Positions 27,656 to 37,289 of a stretch of DNA of 64,000 nt are shown piece after piece. Under the pieces are notes generated by a model that made no database searches, was not told where the DNA came from, and worked only from the letters and a program-made list of their open reading frames with translations. The position numbers and the translations under genes were made by a program. Each line of letters opens with the position of its first letter. Positions within the stretch are counted from its first letter, which is position 1. The stretch comes from JABDMH01 sp965222645 (GTDB lineage: Bacteria > Bacteroidota > Bacteroidia > Chitinophagales > Saprospiraceae): the NCBI GenBank assembly GCA_965222645.1, contig OZ244968.1:2604001-2668000 (forward strand), given 5' to 3'.

Positions 27656-30600
27656 CTATTTCCTTCCGTACAATGCATCCACTTTCTCTTTAGACGGATA
27701 AGGGGCCCGGGTAAGGGGACGCGGCGAGACATTGGATCCGTCTGGCAGATACACTTTTACCCTGCGGTCTTCATATCGTGGATCATCGACCATAGGCAGA
27801 CGGTCTACCTTTTCTACTTCTATGGATGGAAATCCAAACTCAACTACAACTTTCCCCTGAATCAGATAACAACCCGGACCCTTAAATGGCCATCGATATA
27901 AAATATCCGGAAAATGTGTGGTGTCGAAAAAGGCTCCCTCGCGATCCACCCAAGTACCAAAATTCATGTGCCCTTTTGCTGTGGGTACATCTTTTCGGGC
28001 GATTAAATAACCTACTATCCGAATGATTTTATTTTCATTTTTTAAAAAATCTTCCACTACAACATCCCCTCTATAGCTTGTTTTTAATAGTTCAAAAGGA
28101 TTGTGCGATACCGGAAATCCAAGGATCTCGATCTCATCAAATGCATCTTCAAATGTATCTCTTTCCAACTTTGGAAAATCCCATTCTTTTACTGGCTCCC
28201 TAAATAATTTACGGACATGGTTTACATCCTTTTTTTTATTTTTACTAACCATCATTCGCGCCTCCAGCACCAACTCATTTTTAGGTTGGCCGGTACATCT
28301 AAACGCGCCGGAAAAAATCAATAATTCGATGTGTTCAATACCGATGTGCAACCGGTCTACGAATTCGGAAAGTGAGCTAAAAGGACCTTGCATTTCCCTT
28401 TCTTCTACAATCTTTTCTGCCACAGAAAGATTAAATCCCTCTATCGAACTGAGGCCGATATAGATTTTGTTTTCACATAGACTAGCCAGAACTTCGCTGT
28501 GATTTACACATGGTTGGCAAATCTCACCTCCCACCATTTTAGCTTCGTGAAAATAAACCTCCTTGCGATAGAATCCTCCAAAATTATTTATTGCCGAAAC
28601 CATAAATTCCAAAGGATAATGTACTTTGAGATAAAGTGCCAGATATGACTCTACTGCATAACTCGCAGAGTGAGACTTACAAAAAGAATATCCTGCGAAG
28701 GATTCTATTTGTCTATACACTTCATTGGTGAGCTCATCCGGGTATCCCCTTTCCTTACAATTATTAAAAAACCTGTCTTTTACCTTTTCCAACTCTTTAG
28801 CTGATCGTGTCTTCCCTGACATACCACGCCTTAAAATATCGGCATCAGCCATATCCAATCCACCAAAAAAATGAGCTATTTTTATTACATCTTCCTGGTA
28901 GACCATTACGCCATAAGTCTCGCCCAGTTGTTCTTCAAATATTGGATGGAAATATTCAAAATCATCTGGATTATTATGCCTCCTTTGAAATTCTCTGAGC
29001 ATACCAGATTTTGCAACTCCCGGTCTTATCACGCTAGAAGCTGCGACGAGAATATTATAATTGTTAGCTCGAAGTCGTCTGAGTAATCCTCGCATTGCCG
29101 GTGACTCTACATAGAAACATCCGATGGTCTTTCCTTTAGACAACATTTCGTTGCATTTAGGATGATCGATATACAGATTAGTGTCATTGAAGTCAATCTT
29201 TTCACCTTTTCTCTTTTCCACTAATTCTATAGTAGAGTATATTGTGCCCAGTCCTCTCTGGCTCAGAATGTCAAATTTTTCGAAGCCAATATCCTCAGCG
29301 ATATACATGTCAATCTGCGCTGTCTTAAATCCCTTGGGCGGAAAATTCATCGCTGTATAATAGGTAAGCGGTTTTTCACTAATAATAACACCACAAGCGT
29401 GCATAGACAATTGGTTGGGGAATCTATACATCATGTCTGCATACTTGTGTATTAATCCTATTTCCTTTCCCTTATCATGCAACTCCCGCGGATTGCGTGA
29501 CAATTGGTCTATCTCAGACTTTGCCAGACCCATTACTTTGCCAAGTTCACGATGTATAGAGCGATGCTTAAATGATCCTATCGTGCCGCAAAAAGCAGTA
29601 CATGCCGGATCGAATCTTTTGAAAATATAATCCAGGATTTGATCTCTGTCTTTCCAGCTCCAATCAATATCAAAATCAGGAGGTACTTTACGGGCAGGGT
29701 TTAAAAATCTCTCGAAGTAAAGATTCAATTTCATCGGGCATACATTGGTTATTTTTAGGATATATGCTACTATAGAATTTGCCCCACTTCCTCTTCCTAC
29801 ATGAAAAAACCCCCGCGACAGACTATAATGTACGATATCCCAAGTACACAAAAAATAACCGCCAAAACCGAGATTGTCAATGATCTCTAATTCCTTATCT
29901 ACACGGGATCTTGCAGCCGGATTATTTTTACCATATCTGTATTCAAAACCATCATCAATTAGTTTTCGCAACAATTCCTTATCACCAGCCCGTGTACCAG
30001 TGTATGTTTCCTTATTTTTAGGCGTATTAAAATCAAACTCAAACTGACAAGATTGTAAGATGTGATCTGCATTCTCTATTGCTGAGGGAATTACAGCATA
30101 TTCCTCCCTCAATTTTTCTGGTGTATAAATTATTTCATCATCACCTGCATATTCATTCTTCTGTAAAACAGATAAAATGATATTCTTATCAACACACCTC
30201 AGCAGGCGATGTAGGTTATATCCTTCTTTGTCCTTAAAAGTAATAGGCTGTAAGGCGACTATTTTGTTTTTTATCTTATTTAAATCAGAATAAATTACTT
30301 TAAATCGATCTTTTAAAGAAATTCCGATATACTCATTATCCCGAAGCAAAAAAGGCACATTGTGATATGGATAAATTATATATGCGTTTGAAAACTGAGG
30401 TGCCATTTCCGGCATAGGCTCTTTACTTATATTATAGTATGTGAGGAATTTATTAAGCTCGTGAAATCCCTCATTATTTTTGGCCAAGCCTACATAAAGC
30501 AACTCTCCATTGCGCCTAAATTCGATTCCAACTACTGGGTGTATTTTATGTGCACGACATGCCTTGATAAAATCAAATACTCCAGTAGTGACATTGATAT

Positions 30601-30709
30601 CGGTAAGTGCCATTGCTTCAATTCTCAATTGAGCAGCCCGGGCCACAAGATCTTCTACAGGTATTGTACCATATCTAAGTGAATAATATGAATGACATTG
30701 CAAATACAT
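27656..30709 (-). CDS. alternative DNA polymerase III alpha subunit (DnaE type)
   Basis: This 1017-residue C-family polymerase begins with a PHP domain (MYLQCHSYYSLRYGTIPVEDLV), where HSYYSLRYG matches the family start. The polymerase palm follows with GRGSGANSIVAYILKIT and the catalytic stretch PPDFDIDWSWKDRD. The fingers region includes GVMVYQEDVIKIAHFFGG and FCKSHSASYAVESYLALYLKVHYP. A helix-hairpin-helix region and a C-terminal OB-like part follow. It is shorter than the main replicative DnaE and lies with dinB and an S24 regulator, so it is probably an error-prone or repair polymerase comparable to ImuC/DnaE2. The main replicative dnaE should lie elsewhere. Confidence 0.85.
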   Translation of the reverse strand: MYLQCHSYYSLRYGTIPVEDLVARAAQLRIEAMALTDINVTTGVFDFIKACRAHKIHPVVGIEFRRNGELLYVGLAKNNEGFHELNKFLTYYNISKEPMPEMAPQFSNAYIIYPYHNVPFLLRDNEYIGISLKDRFKVIYSDLNKIKNKIVALQPITFKDKEGYNLHRLLRCVDKNIILSVLQKNEYAGDDEIIYTPEKLREEYAVIPSAIENADHILQSCQFEFDFNTPKNKETYTGTRAGDKELLRKLIDDGFEYRYGKNNPAARSRVDKELEIIDNLGFGGYFLCTWDIVHYSLSRGFFHVGRGSGANSIVAYILKITNVCPMKLNLYFERFLNPARKVPPDFDIDWSWKDRDQILDYIFKRFDPACTAFCGTIGSFKHRSIHRELGKVMGLAKSEIDQLSRNPRELHDKGKEIGLIHKYADMMYRFPNQLSMHACGVIISEKPLTYYTAMNFPPKGFKTAQIDMYIAEDIGFEKFDILSQRGLGTIYSTIELVEKRKGEKIDFNDTNLYIDHPKCNEMLSKGKTIGCFYVESPAMRGLLRRLRANNYNILVAASSVIRPGVAKSGMLREFQRRHNNPDDFEYFHPIFEEQLGETYGVMVYQEDVIKIAHFFGGLDMADADILRRGMSGKTRSAKELEKVKDRFFNNCKERGYPDELTNEVYRQIESFAGYSFCKSHSASYAVESYLALYLKVHYPLEFMVSAINNFGGFYRKEVYFHEAKMVGGEICQPCVNHSEVLASLCENKIYIGLSSIEGFNLSVAEKIVEEREMQGPFSSLSEFVDRLHIGIEHIELLIFSGAFRCTGQPKNELVLEARMMVSKNKKKDVNHVRKLFREPVKEWDFPKLERDTFEDAFDEIEILGFPVSHNPFELLKTSYRGDVVVEDFLKNENKIIRIVGYLIARKDVPTAKGHMNFGTWVDREGAFFDTTHFPDILYRWPFKGPGCYLIQGKVVVEFGFPSIEVEKVDRLPMVDDPRYEDRRVKVYLPDGSNVSPRPLTRAPYPSKEKVDALYGRK

Positions 30710-30711
30710 TT

Positions 30712-30726
30712 TTTTTATATTAAAAA
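30712..30726. promoter_or_regulatory. candidate operator before the dnaE-type gene
   Basis: TTTTTATATTAAAAA lies 3 bp before the start codon of the alternative polymerase gene. The same 15-mer, inverted, lies 17 bp before dinB. A shared site at both genes of the cassette suggests a common regulator, perhaps the adjacent S24 protein. The motif is AT-rich, so chance is possible. Confidence 0.4.
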
Positions 30727-30795
30727 CATACCGATGGCCATTAAACTATGTCTGCTATCTCCATCCAGTACTTATTCATTTTTTTTGACTTAAAA

Positions 30796-31944
30796 TTATT
30801 TGATTGACGATGCCCGCTGTACTGCGTATTTACCAAATCGATTTTTGATATGGTCCATTGCTTGATACAGGCTAATGACCGTAATGTCATCAAATAAACT
30901 AATCTGATAATTGCCTTCCACCAGTCCGGAAAATTTTACTCCAATGAGGCGGAGCATCATCCTGCGTTCATAGACTTTATTAAATAATTCCAATGCTTTT
31001 TTTATTAAAACATGATCGCAAGAGGTGTAAGGCACTCTGGATTGCTGCACATGGGTATCAAAATTGGTATAGCGTATTTTTACCGCAATTACCGATGTCA
31101 CCCTGTGTTCTGAGCGCAATTGATAGCAGAGGTTTTCTACCATCTGAACTAACAAGGCCTTGAGCCTCACCATATCCATACTGTCACGCGAAAAGGTACG
31201 CTCGGTAGACATCGATTTCCGCTCGTGATGTTGTATCACTGGCGTAGGGTCTATGCCGTTGGCCTTTCGATACAGCGAAGAGCCATTTTTGCCCAGCAGA
31301 CGTACGAGTACTTCTTCGGGAATGCCTGCCAATGTCTTGATGGTACGAATGCCAATGCGCGACAGTGTCTTATACGTCGCCGTACCGATCATCGGAATTT
31401 TTTGCACGGACAGCGGATTTAAAAAGGGGCGTACACCTGTATATGGAATTTCCAGCTGACCGTGCGGCTTTGCCTCACCTGTAGCGATCTTACTCACCGT
31501 CTTAGTGGGAGATAGCCCAAAAGAAATCGGCAATCCAGTCTCTTTCTCAATACGACCGCGCAACTCGCTGATCCACTTATAACAACCAAAATAGCGATCC
31601 ATGCCCGTGAGATCCATATAAAACTCATCGATGCTCGCTTTCTCATATACCGGAGCTGACTCGGCAATCATGCTGGTGACATCTTTAGATTTTCGGGAAT
31701 ACAAGTCCATGTCGCCTTTGACTAGCACTGCCTGCGGACACAACCGCAAAGCCATGCGCATAGGCATTGCCGATCGCACTCCATAATAGCGCGCCTCATA
31801 ACTACATGAAGCCACAACACCCCTCTTCGAAGAGCCTCCCACGATTACTGGCTTACCGATCAGGCTTGAGTCAATCAATCGTTGGCAGGAAATAAAGAAA
31901 GTGTCAAGATCGAGATGAACAATATGCCGGTTTCGAAAATCCAT
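30796..31944 (-). CDS. dinB: DNA polymerase IV (Y family)
   Basis: This 382-residue translesion polymerase has the catalytic acidic residues in VHLDLDTFFISCQRL (Asp12, Asp14) and in EKASIDEFYMDLTG. Conserved stretches KPVIVGGSSKRGVVASCSYEARYYGVRSAMPM and LSPTKTVSKIATGEAKPHG are present, followed by a little-finger domain. It copies past damaged bases with low fidelity. It is transcribed divergently from the XRE/S24 regulator and toward the alternative DnaE gene, a grouping typical of damage-inducible mutagenesis cassettes. Confidence 0.95.
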   Translation of the reverse strand: MDFRNRHIVHLDLDTFFISCQRLIDSSLIGKPVIVGGSSKRGVVASCSYEARYYGVRSAMPMRMALRLCPQAVLVKGDMDLYSRKSKDVTSMIAESAPVYEKASIDEFYMDLTGMDRYFGCYKWISELRGRIEKETGLPISFGLSPTKTVSKIATGEAKPHGQLEIPYTGVRPFLNPLSVQKIPMIGTATYKTLSRIGIRTIKTLAGIPEEVLVRLLGKNGSSLYRKANGIDPTPVIQHHERKSMSTERTFSRDSMDMVRLKALLVQMVENLCYQLRSEHRVTSVIAVKIRYTNFDTHVQQSRVPYTSCDHVLIKKALELFNKVYERRMMLRLIGVKFSGLVEGNYQISLFDDITVISLYQAMDHIKNRFGKYAVQRASSIK

Positions 31945-31961
31945 ACCATAGATTAAATCTA

Positions 31962-31976
31962 TTTTTAATATAAAAA
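31962..31976. promoter_or_regulatory. candidate operator in the dinB / S24 regulator spacer
   Basis: TTTTTAATATAAAAA is the exact reverse complement of the 15-mer at 30712-30726. It lies in the 106-bp divergent spacer between dinB and the S24 regulator gene. A regulator binding here could control both directions. AT-richness lowers certainty. Confidence 0.4.
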
Positions 31977-32050
31977 CCTATCTTCACATCTATCTACAAT
32001 AGACAAAATTATATTTTAAATGTATATTTACAATCATTATTCTATTTAAA

Positions 32051-32836
32051 ATGGATTTTTTAACAAAAAACCTGAAATACCTGCGCAAACGCAGTGCTAT
32101 GACTCAAGAAAACCTCGCCACTGCTCTCGACCTCAAAAAATCGACATATGCCAGCTACGAAAATGACGATGGCAATACTCCCCCGGCCAAAACACTATAC
32201 GCTATTGCAAAGAAGTACGACGTCTCTATAGAAAGTCTGTTTGAGATAGACTACTCAGCCCTAAACAACCAGGACACACTCCGTATCTCTGATCGAGAAA
32301 TCTACTTTCCTGTAAGCGTGGACCTCTCCGGAACAGAGCTCATCGACGTTGTGCCGGCTACACACCAGGCACAAGCGGGATATCTCAGCGATTACTCAGA
32401 TCCCGCATACATCAGATCACTCCCAAAGATAAATTGGGACATGGGCACCTATGAAGCCGGAACAAAACGACTATTCCAAATCTCTGGTGACAGCATGCTT
32501 CCCATTCCGTCGCAGTCCTTTATTCTAGGTGTAAAAAAAAGTTTTGAAGAAGTGATCAATCATCACACGTACGTCGTTATTACCCATCGCGACATTTTGT
32601 TTAAGAGACTGCGTAAAGAGGGAGACACAGTACACCTCATGTCTGACAATTCTCTATTCCCCCCACAGCGAATAAAGGCAGATCAAATACAGCAATATTG
32701 GAAGGCACTCAAGGCTATTATCGAAATACCAGATCCTTCCACCATGTTGTCTGCACGAGAAATGCAAGAAACGCTGCAAGACACCAATGAAAAAGTGACG
32801 AAGGTGCTTAGCCAGCTGCGGAAATACAAGAATTAA
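32051..32836 (+). CDS. XRE-family repressor with S24 (LexA-like) peptidase domain
   Basis: This 261-residue regulator has an N-terminal XRE helix-turn-helix (LKYLRKRSAMTQENLATALDLKKSTYASYE) and a C-terminal S24 domain. The nucleophile is Ser148 in SGDSM and the general base Lys185 in ILFKRL, 37 residues apart exactly as in LexA (119/156). An Ala-Gly bond at 109-110 (QAQAGY) is the candidate self-cleavage site. By family analogy, RecA filaments on damaged DNA would trigger cleavage and derepress target genes. The divergent dinB and the following dnaE-type gene are the natural targets. The C-terminal helix (about 235-261) may help oligomerisation. Confidence 0.88.
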   Translation: MDFLTKNLKYLRKRSAMTQENLATALDLKKSTYASYENDDGNTPPAKTLYAIAKKYDVSIESLFEIDYSALNNQDTLRISDREIYFPVSVDLSGTELIDVVPATHQAQAGYLSDYSDPAYIRSLPKINWDMGTYEAGTKRLFQISGDSMLPIPSQSFILGVKKSFEEVINHHTYVVITHRDILFKRLRKEGDTVHLMSDNSLFPPQRIKADQIQQYWKALKAIIEIPDPSTMLSAREMQETLQDTNEKVTKVLSQLRKYKN

Positions 32837-32961
32837 TCAGGTGTAAAATTTGTTCATTAAAAAAATAAAATACAGCACAGAGCACAAAACTTGTATAAGA
32901 AAAACACGATCTTAGATAAGATCCGAATAATTACAGAATACATTCTTAACCAGGTATCTAC

Positions 32962-33432
32962 ATGAAAAAAATACGCATTGTAAATACCCCTATTCATGAG
33001 ACAAAAAGATCAATTGAGGATTTGCTCGAAAATGCTGAAAATATCATCTGCACACAAAAGCGAGGAACGTTTTATAAAATAGAATCAGGTAGAAGTATAT
33101 CTGAGGGACACATAAAGACAAGTTTGCCTGCCCTCAAAGCATTTACTGCCACGATAGAACTTACTCCGGAAAACCAAACTAAAACGAAAGTCGTCTATGC
33201 GGTTGAAGGAAATCGCTCTTTCTCGATTCTTCTCGTTCCTGTTGGTCTCGCGTTATTCACGATAGTGATGGTAACTATAGCAGAAAGTCAATCAGATGGT
33301 GCAGGTGCACTATTTTTTGCAATTGTCGTTATGCTAATACTTGTAAGTATCTCTTACTTCTTCATCAGACGAAAACAAAAATATACGCACGAAGGAACGA
33401 ACGTCATTGAGGATCTTATCAGAAATCTATAA
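32962..33432 (+). CDS. hypothetical membrane protein
   Basis: This 156-residue protein has a soluble N-terminal half of about 85 residues and two membrane helices (SILLVPVGLALFTIVMVTIA and ALFFAIVVMLILVSISYFFI), ending in a short basic and acidic cytoplasmic tail. I recognise no domain. It stands alone 125 bp after the S24 regulator and converges on the MauG-type gene, 19 bp apart. Confidence 0.6.
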   Translation: MKKIRIVNTPIHETKRSIEDLLENAENIICTQKRGTFYKIESGRSISEGHIKTSLPALKAFTATIELTPENQTKTKVVYAVEGNRSFSILLVPVGLALFTIVMVTIAESQSDGAGALFFAIVVMLILVSISYFFIRRKQKYTHEGTNVIEDLIRNL

Positions 33433-33451
33433 AAAACGACTCAGGAAAATT

Positions 33452-34798
33452 TTACTCGCACCCGATCTCACGCTTTGACTGGGCATCGGCATTGGGGAAA
33501 CAACGGCCAGATGGAAGCGCTGCAGGCATAAATTTTTCAACCGTTGGATCTTGCAAACTAAACTTTAGAAAAGACACCAAATCCGCCTTTTCTTGATCCG
33601 TGAGACCAAGTGGCCTAAACTCGGTTGCAATCTGACTATCGGGAACATCCGGATTTTCTGGAATCGCCTTATCGAAATATTCGACAACCTCTTCCAGGGA
33701 TTGCTTGCTACTCCCGTGAAAGTAAAAAGGTGTGCCTTGCAAGTTGTAAAGTGTAGGCACCTTAAATTTAAACATATCCTCATCGCGACCAGTAAATCCG
33801 CCCCGGCCTAGATTTTTCTTGGCTAATTCGGGTTCTTCTCTAAAAGAGACCAGGTCATCAAGATTGTTGGCACCGACAGCGAAAAATTTCACTGCACTAA
33901 ATGCTGGTGAAGTATGACAACTTGTGCAATTGGCCTTGCTAAAAAATACCATTGCCCCTCTCTTCTCACTGACAGACATTGCGTCCATATCGCCCTGAAG
34001 CCACTTCTGGAAGGGAGCTTCTGTTGTGGTAAGCGACCTCAAGTATGCCGAAATTGCCAAACTCACTGCGAGATTGGAATAGCGATCTTCCTCATCAAGA
34101 TCCGGAAAGACTTTATCAAAATAAGTAGTATATCCGAGCTCACCGGCTAGTTCTTTCGTCATAAGCAGGCGATGTATCCTCAAGCCCTCAATATTCTGAG
34201 TCTCCAGGCCCTGATATCCCAAATGATTGAGCTCTGTAGCTTTATCAAAAACACCCCAAATATCTTTTACTTCTGCATTTGTCGCTCCTGATCCAAACGA
34301 CCCATTCCAAAGTGTATTTTCTGCAGAAAAAGCAACATTGAGCACATTTAAAGGTCTGATCCCCTGCACATCCATTTGAGACTCATCATATGCGCTGTGT
34401 TTTACCCTGCTCTCACCCTTGTACCCATAGCCAAACCCACCCTCTCCGATACCCTGTCTGCGTCCCGGTTTAAAATCTGCAGCAGGTACATGACAACTGG
34501 AGCAGGAGTAAGATTGCATCCCGGCATCATTCTCCGGCACGATGCCCATTCCCGTTTCGAAAAACAAGAAAGAGCCCAATTCAATTTTTTCCTTTGTCAG
34601 TGGATTCTTCGGATCCTGTGGTATCCTCGACAGATCAGTACTCTTTGGTAAAACGTAGTAGGAAAGATCACCATTTGGGGCCGTCCTTGAAACAGTACTC
34701 ATGAGATCCAGATCAAGTTGTTCACGATCAAATGTATCGGACACACAGCCCAAATACAAGGCAGGACTAAGGACAGCTAGAATGAGTAAATTCTTCAT
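33452..34798 (-). CDS. MauG-type di-heme cytochrome c peroxidase
   Basis: This protein of about 448 residues has a lipoprotein-type leader (MKNLLILAVLSPALYLGC). Two c-type haem sites are seen, CSSCH near residue 95 and CTSCH near residue 290, as in the cytochrome c peroxidase/MauG family. The segment LTKEKIELGSFLFFETGM and the later GFTGRDEDMFKFKVPTLYNL with FYFHGS are typical. It reduces peroxide or oxidises a protein partner in the periplasm. It is divergent from a cytochrome/DUF5777 operon, which suggests a shared redox system. The ATG at 34798 is preferred because the leader begins there. Confidence 0.88.
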   Translation of the reverse strand: MKNLLILAVLSPALYLGCVSDTFDREQLDLDLMSTVSRTAPNGDLSYYVLPKSTDLSRIPQDPKNPLTKEKIELGSFLFFETGMGIVPENDAGMQSYSCSSCHVPAADFKPGRRQGIGEGGFGYGYKGESRVKHSAYDESQMDVQGIRPLNVLNVAFSAENTLWNGSFGSGATNAEVKDIWGVFDKATELNHLGYQGLETQNIEGLRIHRLLMTKELAGELGYTTYFDKVFPDLDEEDRYSNLAVSLAISAYLRSLTTTEAPFQKWLQGDMDAMSVSEKRGAMVFFSKANCTSCHTSPAFSAVKFFAVGANNLDDLVSFREEPELAKKNLGRGGFTGRDEDMFKFKVPTLYNLQGTPFYFHGSSKQSLEEVVEYFDKAIPENPDVPDSQIATEFRPLGLTDQEKADLVSFLKFSLQDPTVEKFMPAALPSGRCFPNADAQSKREIGCE

Positions 34799-35010
34799 GC
34801 ACACGGTCAAACAATCAGGGCTCGAAAATTATGAAATTTTTTGCAATGCAATCAAATTCGGTATAAATATTGCTTTAACACATACAATTTAAGTCTAATA
34901 TGGGAAGGCAATTTCCACACCGAATCAGCTCCACTCAAATGAACGGAGAAAAATGCCTGAAAAGCGTAAAATATTACATACAAGAATCGTTCCTTTGTGC
35001 CCAGTTTAGC

Positions 35011-35358
35011 ATGACTTGGAGGAGTTTTACATTACTAAGCATCTCGTTGGTCTACTTACTTATCCCGAGTTGTACCCAGGATCAAGTGGCCGAACCTGAA
35101 CCCTGTCTTGAGGTAAAAACGTACAATCAAGGTCTTAGAGAAATTATAGTGAACAAATGCAATACCAGTGGTTGCCATGATGGCTCAAGCGGGGTCGGTA
35201 ACTACAACTCCTACGGAGGTCTGCGGCGAGTCATTCAAAATGGAGAATTCCGGCAACTCGTGGTTATCGAGAAAACAATGCCCAGAAATACAACATTGTC
35301 AGAAGTTGAATTTAAACTCTTAAAATGCTGGTCAGAAAATGGATATCCTGAAGAATAA
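35011..35358 (+). CDS. small haem-binding lipoprotein with CX4CH
   Basis: From the ATG at 35011 (MTWRSFTLLSISLVYLLIPSC) this 115-residue protein has a lipoprotein leader. It carries one CNTSGCHDG motif, a CX4CH variant of the haem c site seen in many Bacteroidota proteins, and a MPRNTTLSEVE segment that could supply the axial Met. A longer frame from 34900 adds an unlikely N-terminus. It probably carries electrons in the periplasm. It is the first gene of an operon with DUF5777 and a di-haem cytochrome. Confidence 0.75.
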   Translation: MTWRSFTLLSISLVYLLIPSCTQDQVAEPEPCLEVKTYNQGLREIIVNKCNTSGCHDGSSGVGNYNSYGGLRRVIQNGEFRQLVVIEKTMPRNTTLSEVEFKLLKCWSENGYPEE

Positions 35359-35389
35359 AAACACATGCCTGGAGCCCAGGGGGGCAAGC

Positions 35390-36244
35390 ATGGGAATACT
35401 TCCAATCTTGTTTATCATACTCTGCCCTGTCTTTTGCATGGCACAAAGACCGCTTCCGATTTTCAAAGACCGTAAGATCATTAATTCTTTTTCGACAGAA
35501 ACCCTTCCCAAAAAATATCTTGATCTGCGCATTGGGCATCGATTTGGAGATATGTTTGGCGACAATGGAGGATGGCCTTCTTTTTATGGATTTGAATCTG
35601 CCCGGGATATCCTGATCGGATTTGATTATGGTGTGACCGATCATCTGCTCGTTGGGGTAAACCGCACTAAAGGAGCTGGTCCTCTGCGCATGTTGGTTAA
35701 TTCCTATGTCAAATATAAGATAGCTGGAAAACGCAGCAGGATGGATCACCCGGTGGCTGTGACTTTCCTGGTTATGAACTCCCTCTCGACCATGCCAAAG
35801 AGTGATGAAGTATCCGCTATAAATAACTTCCCAAAGTTTGTGCACCGGATGACAAATCATTTCCAAATGATGTTATCAAAGAGATTTTCCGATGCCATTT
35901 CCCTGCAAATGAACGTGGGCTATACTCATCGTAACTTTGTAAACCTTGATGATGTCAATTACATCATTCATGCAGGTCTGGCCGGAAAAATCTCAATTTC
36001 AAAGAGACTGGCGGTCATTTTTGATGCCAATATCCCGATGAGATTTCGAGATGTTGAATTCAGTCACACCGTCCCCTTGGGATTCGGTCTTGAGTGGGAG
36101 ACTGGTGGTGGCCATGCATTCCAAATTAATTTTACAAACGCCGAAGCATTGTCCGAACCAGACTACCTCTCGTATACATCGACAGACTGGAGCGAGGGTG
36201 AATTCCGACTTGGATTTACCATCTCTCGACAGTTTAAAATTTAG
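35390..36244 (+). CDS. DUF5777 family outer-membrane barrel-like protein
   Basis: This protein of about 284 residues has a signal peptide (MGILPILFIILCPVFCMAQ). The conserved DUF5777 body includes LDLRIGHRFGDMFGDNGG, ARDILIGFDYGVTDHLLVGVNRTKG and a beta-rich C-terminus with repeated aromatic strands ending EFRLGFTISRQFKI. It is probably an outer-membrane beta-barrel. The family sits beside cytochrome genes in Bacteroidota, but its role is unknown. The ATG at 35390 is chosen because it begins a clean signal peptide; a start at 35339 would overlap the previous gene by 20 bp. Confidence 0.8.
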   Translation: MGILPILFIILCPVFCMAQRPLPIFKDRKIINSFSTETLPKKYLDLRIGHRFGDMFGDNGGWPSFYGFESARDILIGFDYGVTDHLLVGVNRTKGAGPLRMLVNSYVKYKIAGKRSRMDHPVAVTFLVMNSLSTMPKSDEVSAINNFPKFVHRMTNHFQMMLSKRFSDAISLQMNVGYTHRNFVNLDDVNYIIHAGLAGKISISKRLAVIFDANIPMRFRDVEFSHTVPLGFGLEWETGGGHAFQINFTNAEALSEPDYLSYTSTDWSEGEFRLGFTISRQFKI

Positions 36245-36251
36245 TATTACT

Positions 36252-37289
36252 ATGTCCCTTCGAATTGTATCCGTTTCCTTCGTCTTTTTACTGGCTGTGT
36301 TTTCTTTTTCTCAAAGGCACGAAAAATTACCTTCGGACTACTCCGTTGCGAAGTTGTTGGAATCGCTGGGTGATGATCCCTCTCCACACAAGCCGAATAC
36401 GGATATACCCAGAGTCAGCGTAGAGCGTGGCCGGGATATAGTAGTTGGAGGACGCAGTCGACACAATGGAGTAAAGTCACGCCGCCAAAGTCGTTACTTC
36501 ACTTGCCTGGCATGCCATAACAACCGACGGGAGGATCCCAATCTCGCCAACCCAAGCAGTGTTCTGCGTCTGAAATTCGTGAGTGAAAACCAAATGCCAT
36601 ATCTCCCAGGCAGCCCGCTTTACGGCATCATAAATCGAAAGACCTTTTACAATGGAGACTATGTCAAAAAGTATGGAGATCTGGTAGAACCCACTCGCAA
36701 CAATCTCCGGGAGGCCATTCAGCTGTGTGCAATCGAGTGTTCGCAGGGGCGGAAATTAAAACCGTTTGAGCTAGAATCTGTCCTTGCATATTTATGGACC
36801 ATCGATCTAAAACTAAATGACCTGGACTTATCCTCCGACGAATTGGATCAAATTCAACAAGCATTTGATACGGGATCAAAACGGAAGCAGGCCATAGATC
36901 TAATAAACTCCAAGTTTTTAGATCATTCACCAGCTACGTTTATGGATCCACCAGCAGATCGAAAAGAAGCAAATAAACGACAAGGCGATCCACAAACAGG
37001 AGCACTGCTGTATAAATGGAGCTGCCAGCATTGTCATTTTGACAATCAATACAGTTTCCTCCTTCTCGATAACACGAAGCAGACCTTTCGGCATTTGTTG
37101 GATCAATCGGGTAAATACACAAGTCATTCACTTTATCAGGTAGTCAGATACGGCACCCAGCCCAAAGGGGGAAAGAGAGCTTACATGCCTTTGTATACCA
37201 AAGAGAAAATGACAGATCAACAAATGGCTGACCTCAAAGCCTTTTTTGAAGTAAATGCTGCTAGAAAAGAACCAAATCCGGCGGAGTAA
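36252..37289 (+). CDS. di-haem c-type cytochrome
   Basis: This 345-residue secreted cytochrome has a signal peptide (MSLRIVSVSFVFLLAVFSFSQ). Two haem c sites are seen: CLACH near residue 85 and CQHCH near residue 260, the second in a typical cytochrome c fold with GTQPKGGKRAYMPLYTKEKMTDQQMADLKAFF. The ATG at 36252 lies 7 bp after the DUF5777 stop. It probably passes electrons in the periplasm together with the MauG-type protein. Its end overlaps the convergent lipoprotein gene by 29 bp. Confidence 0.85.
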   Translation: MSLRIVSVSFVFLLAVFSFSQRHEKLPSDYSVAKLLESLGDDPSPHKPNTDIPRVSVERGRDIVVGGRSRHNGVKSRRQSRYFTCLACHNNRREDPNLANPSSVLRLKFVSENQMPYLPGSPLYGIINRKTFYNGDYVKKYGDLVEPTRNNLREAIQLCAIECSQGRKLKPFELESVLAYLWTIDLKLNDLDLSSDELDQIQQAFDTGSKRKQAIDLINSKFLDHSPATFMDPPADRKEANKRQGDPQTGALLYKWSCQHCHFDNQYSFLLLDNTKQTFRHLLDQSGKYTSHSLYQVVRYGTQPKGGKRAYMPLYTKEKMTDQQMADLKAFFEVNAARKEPNPAE

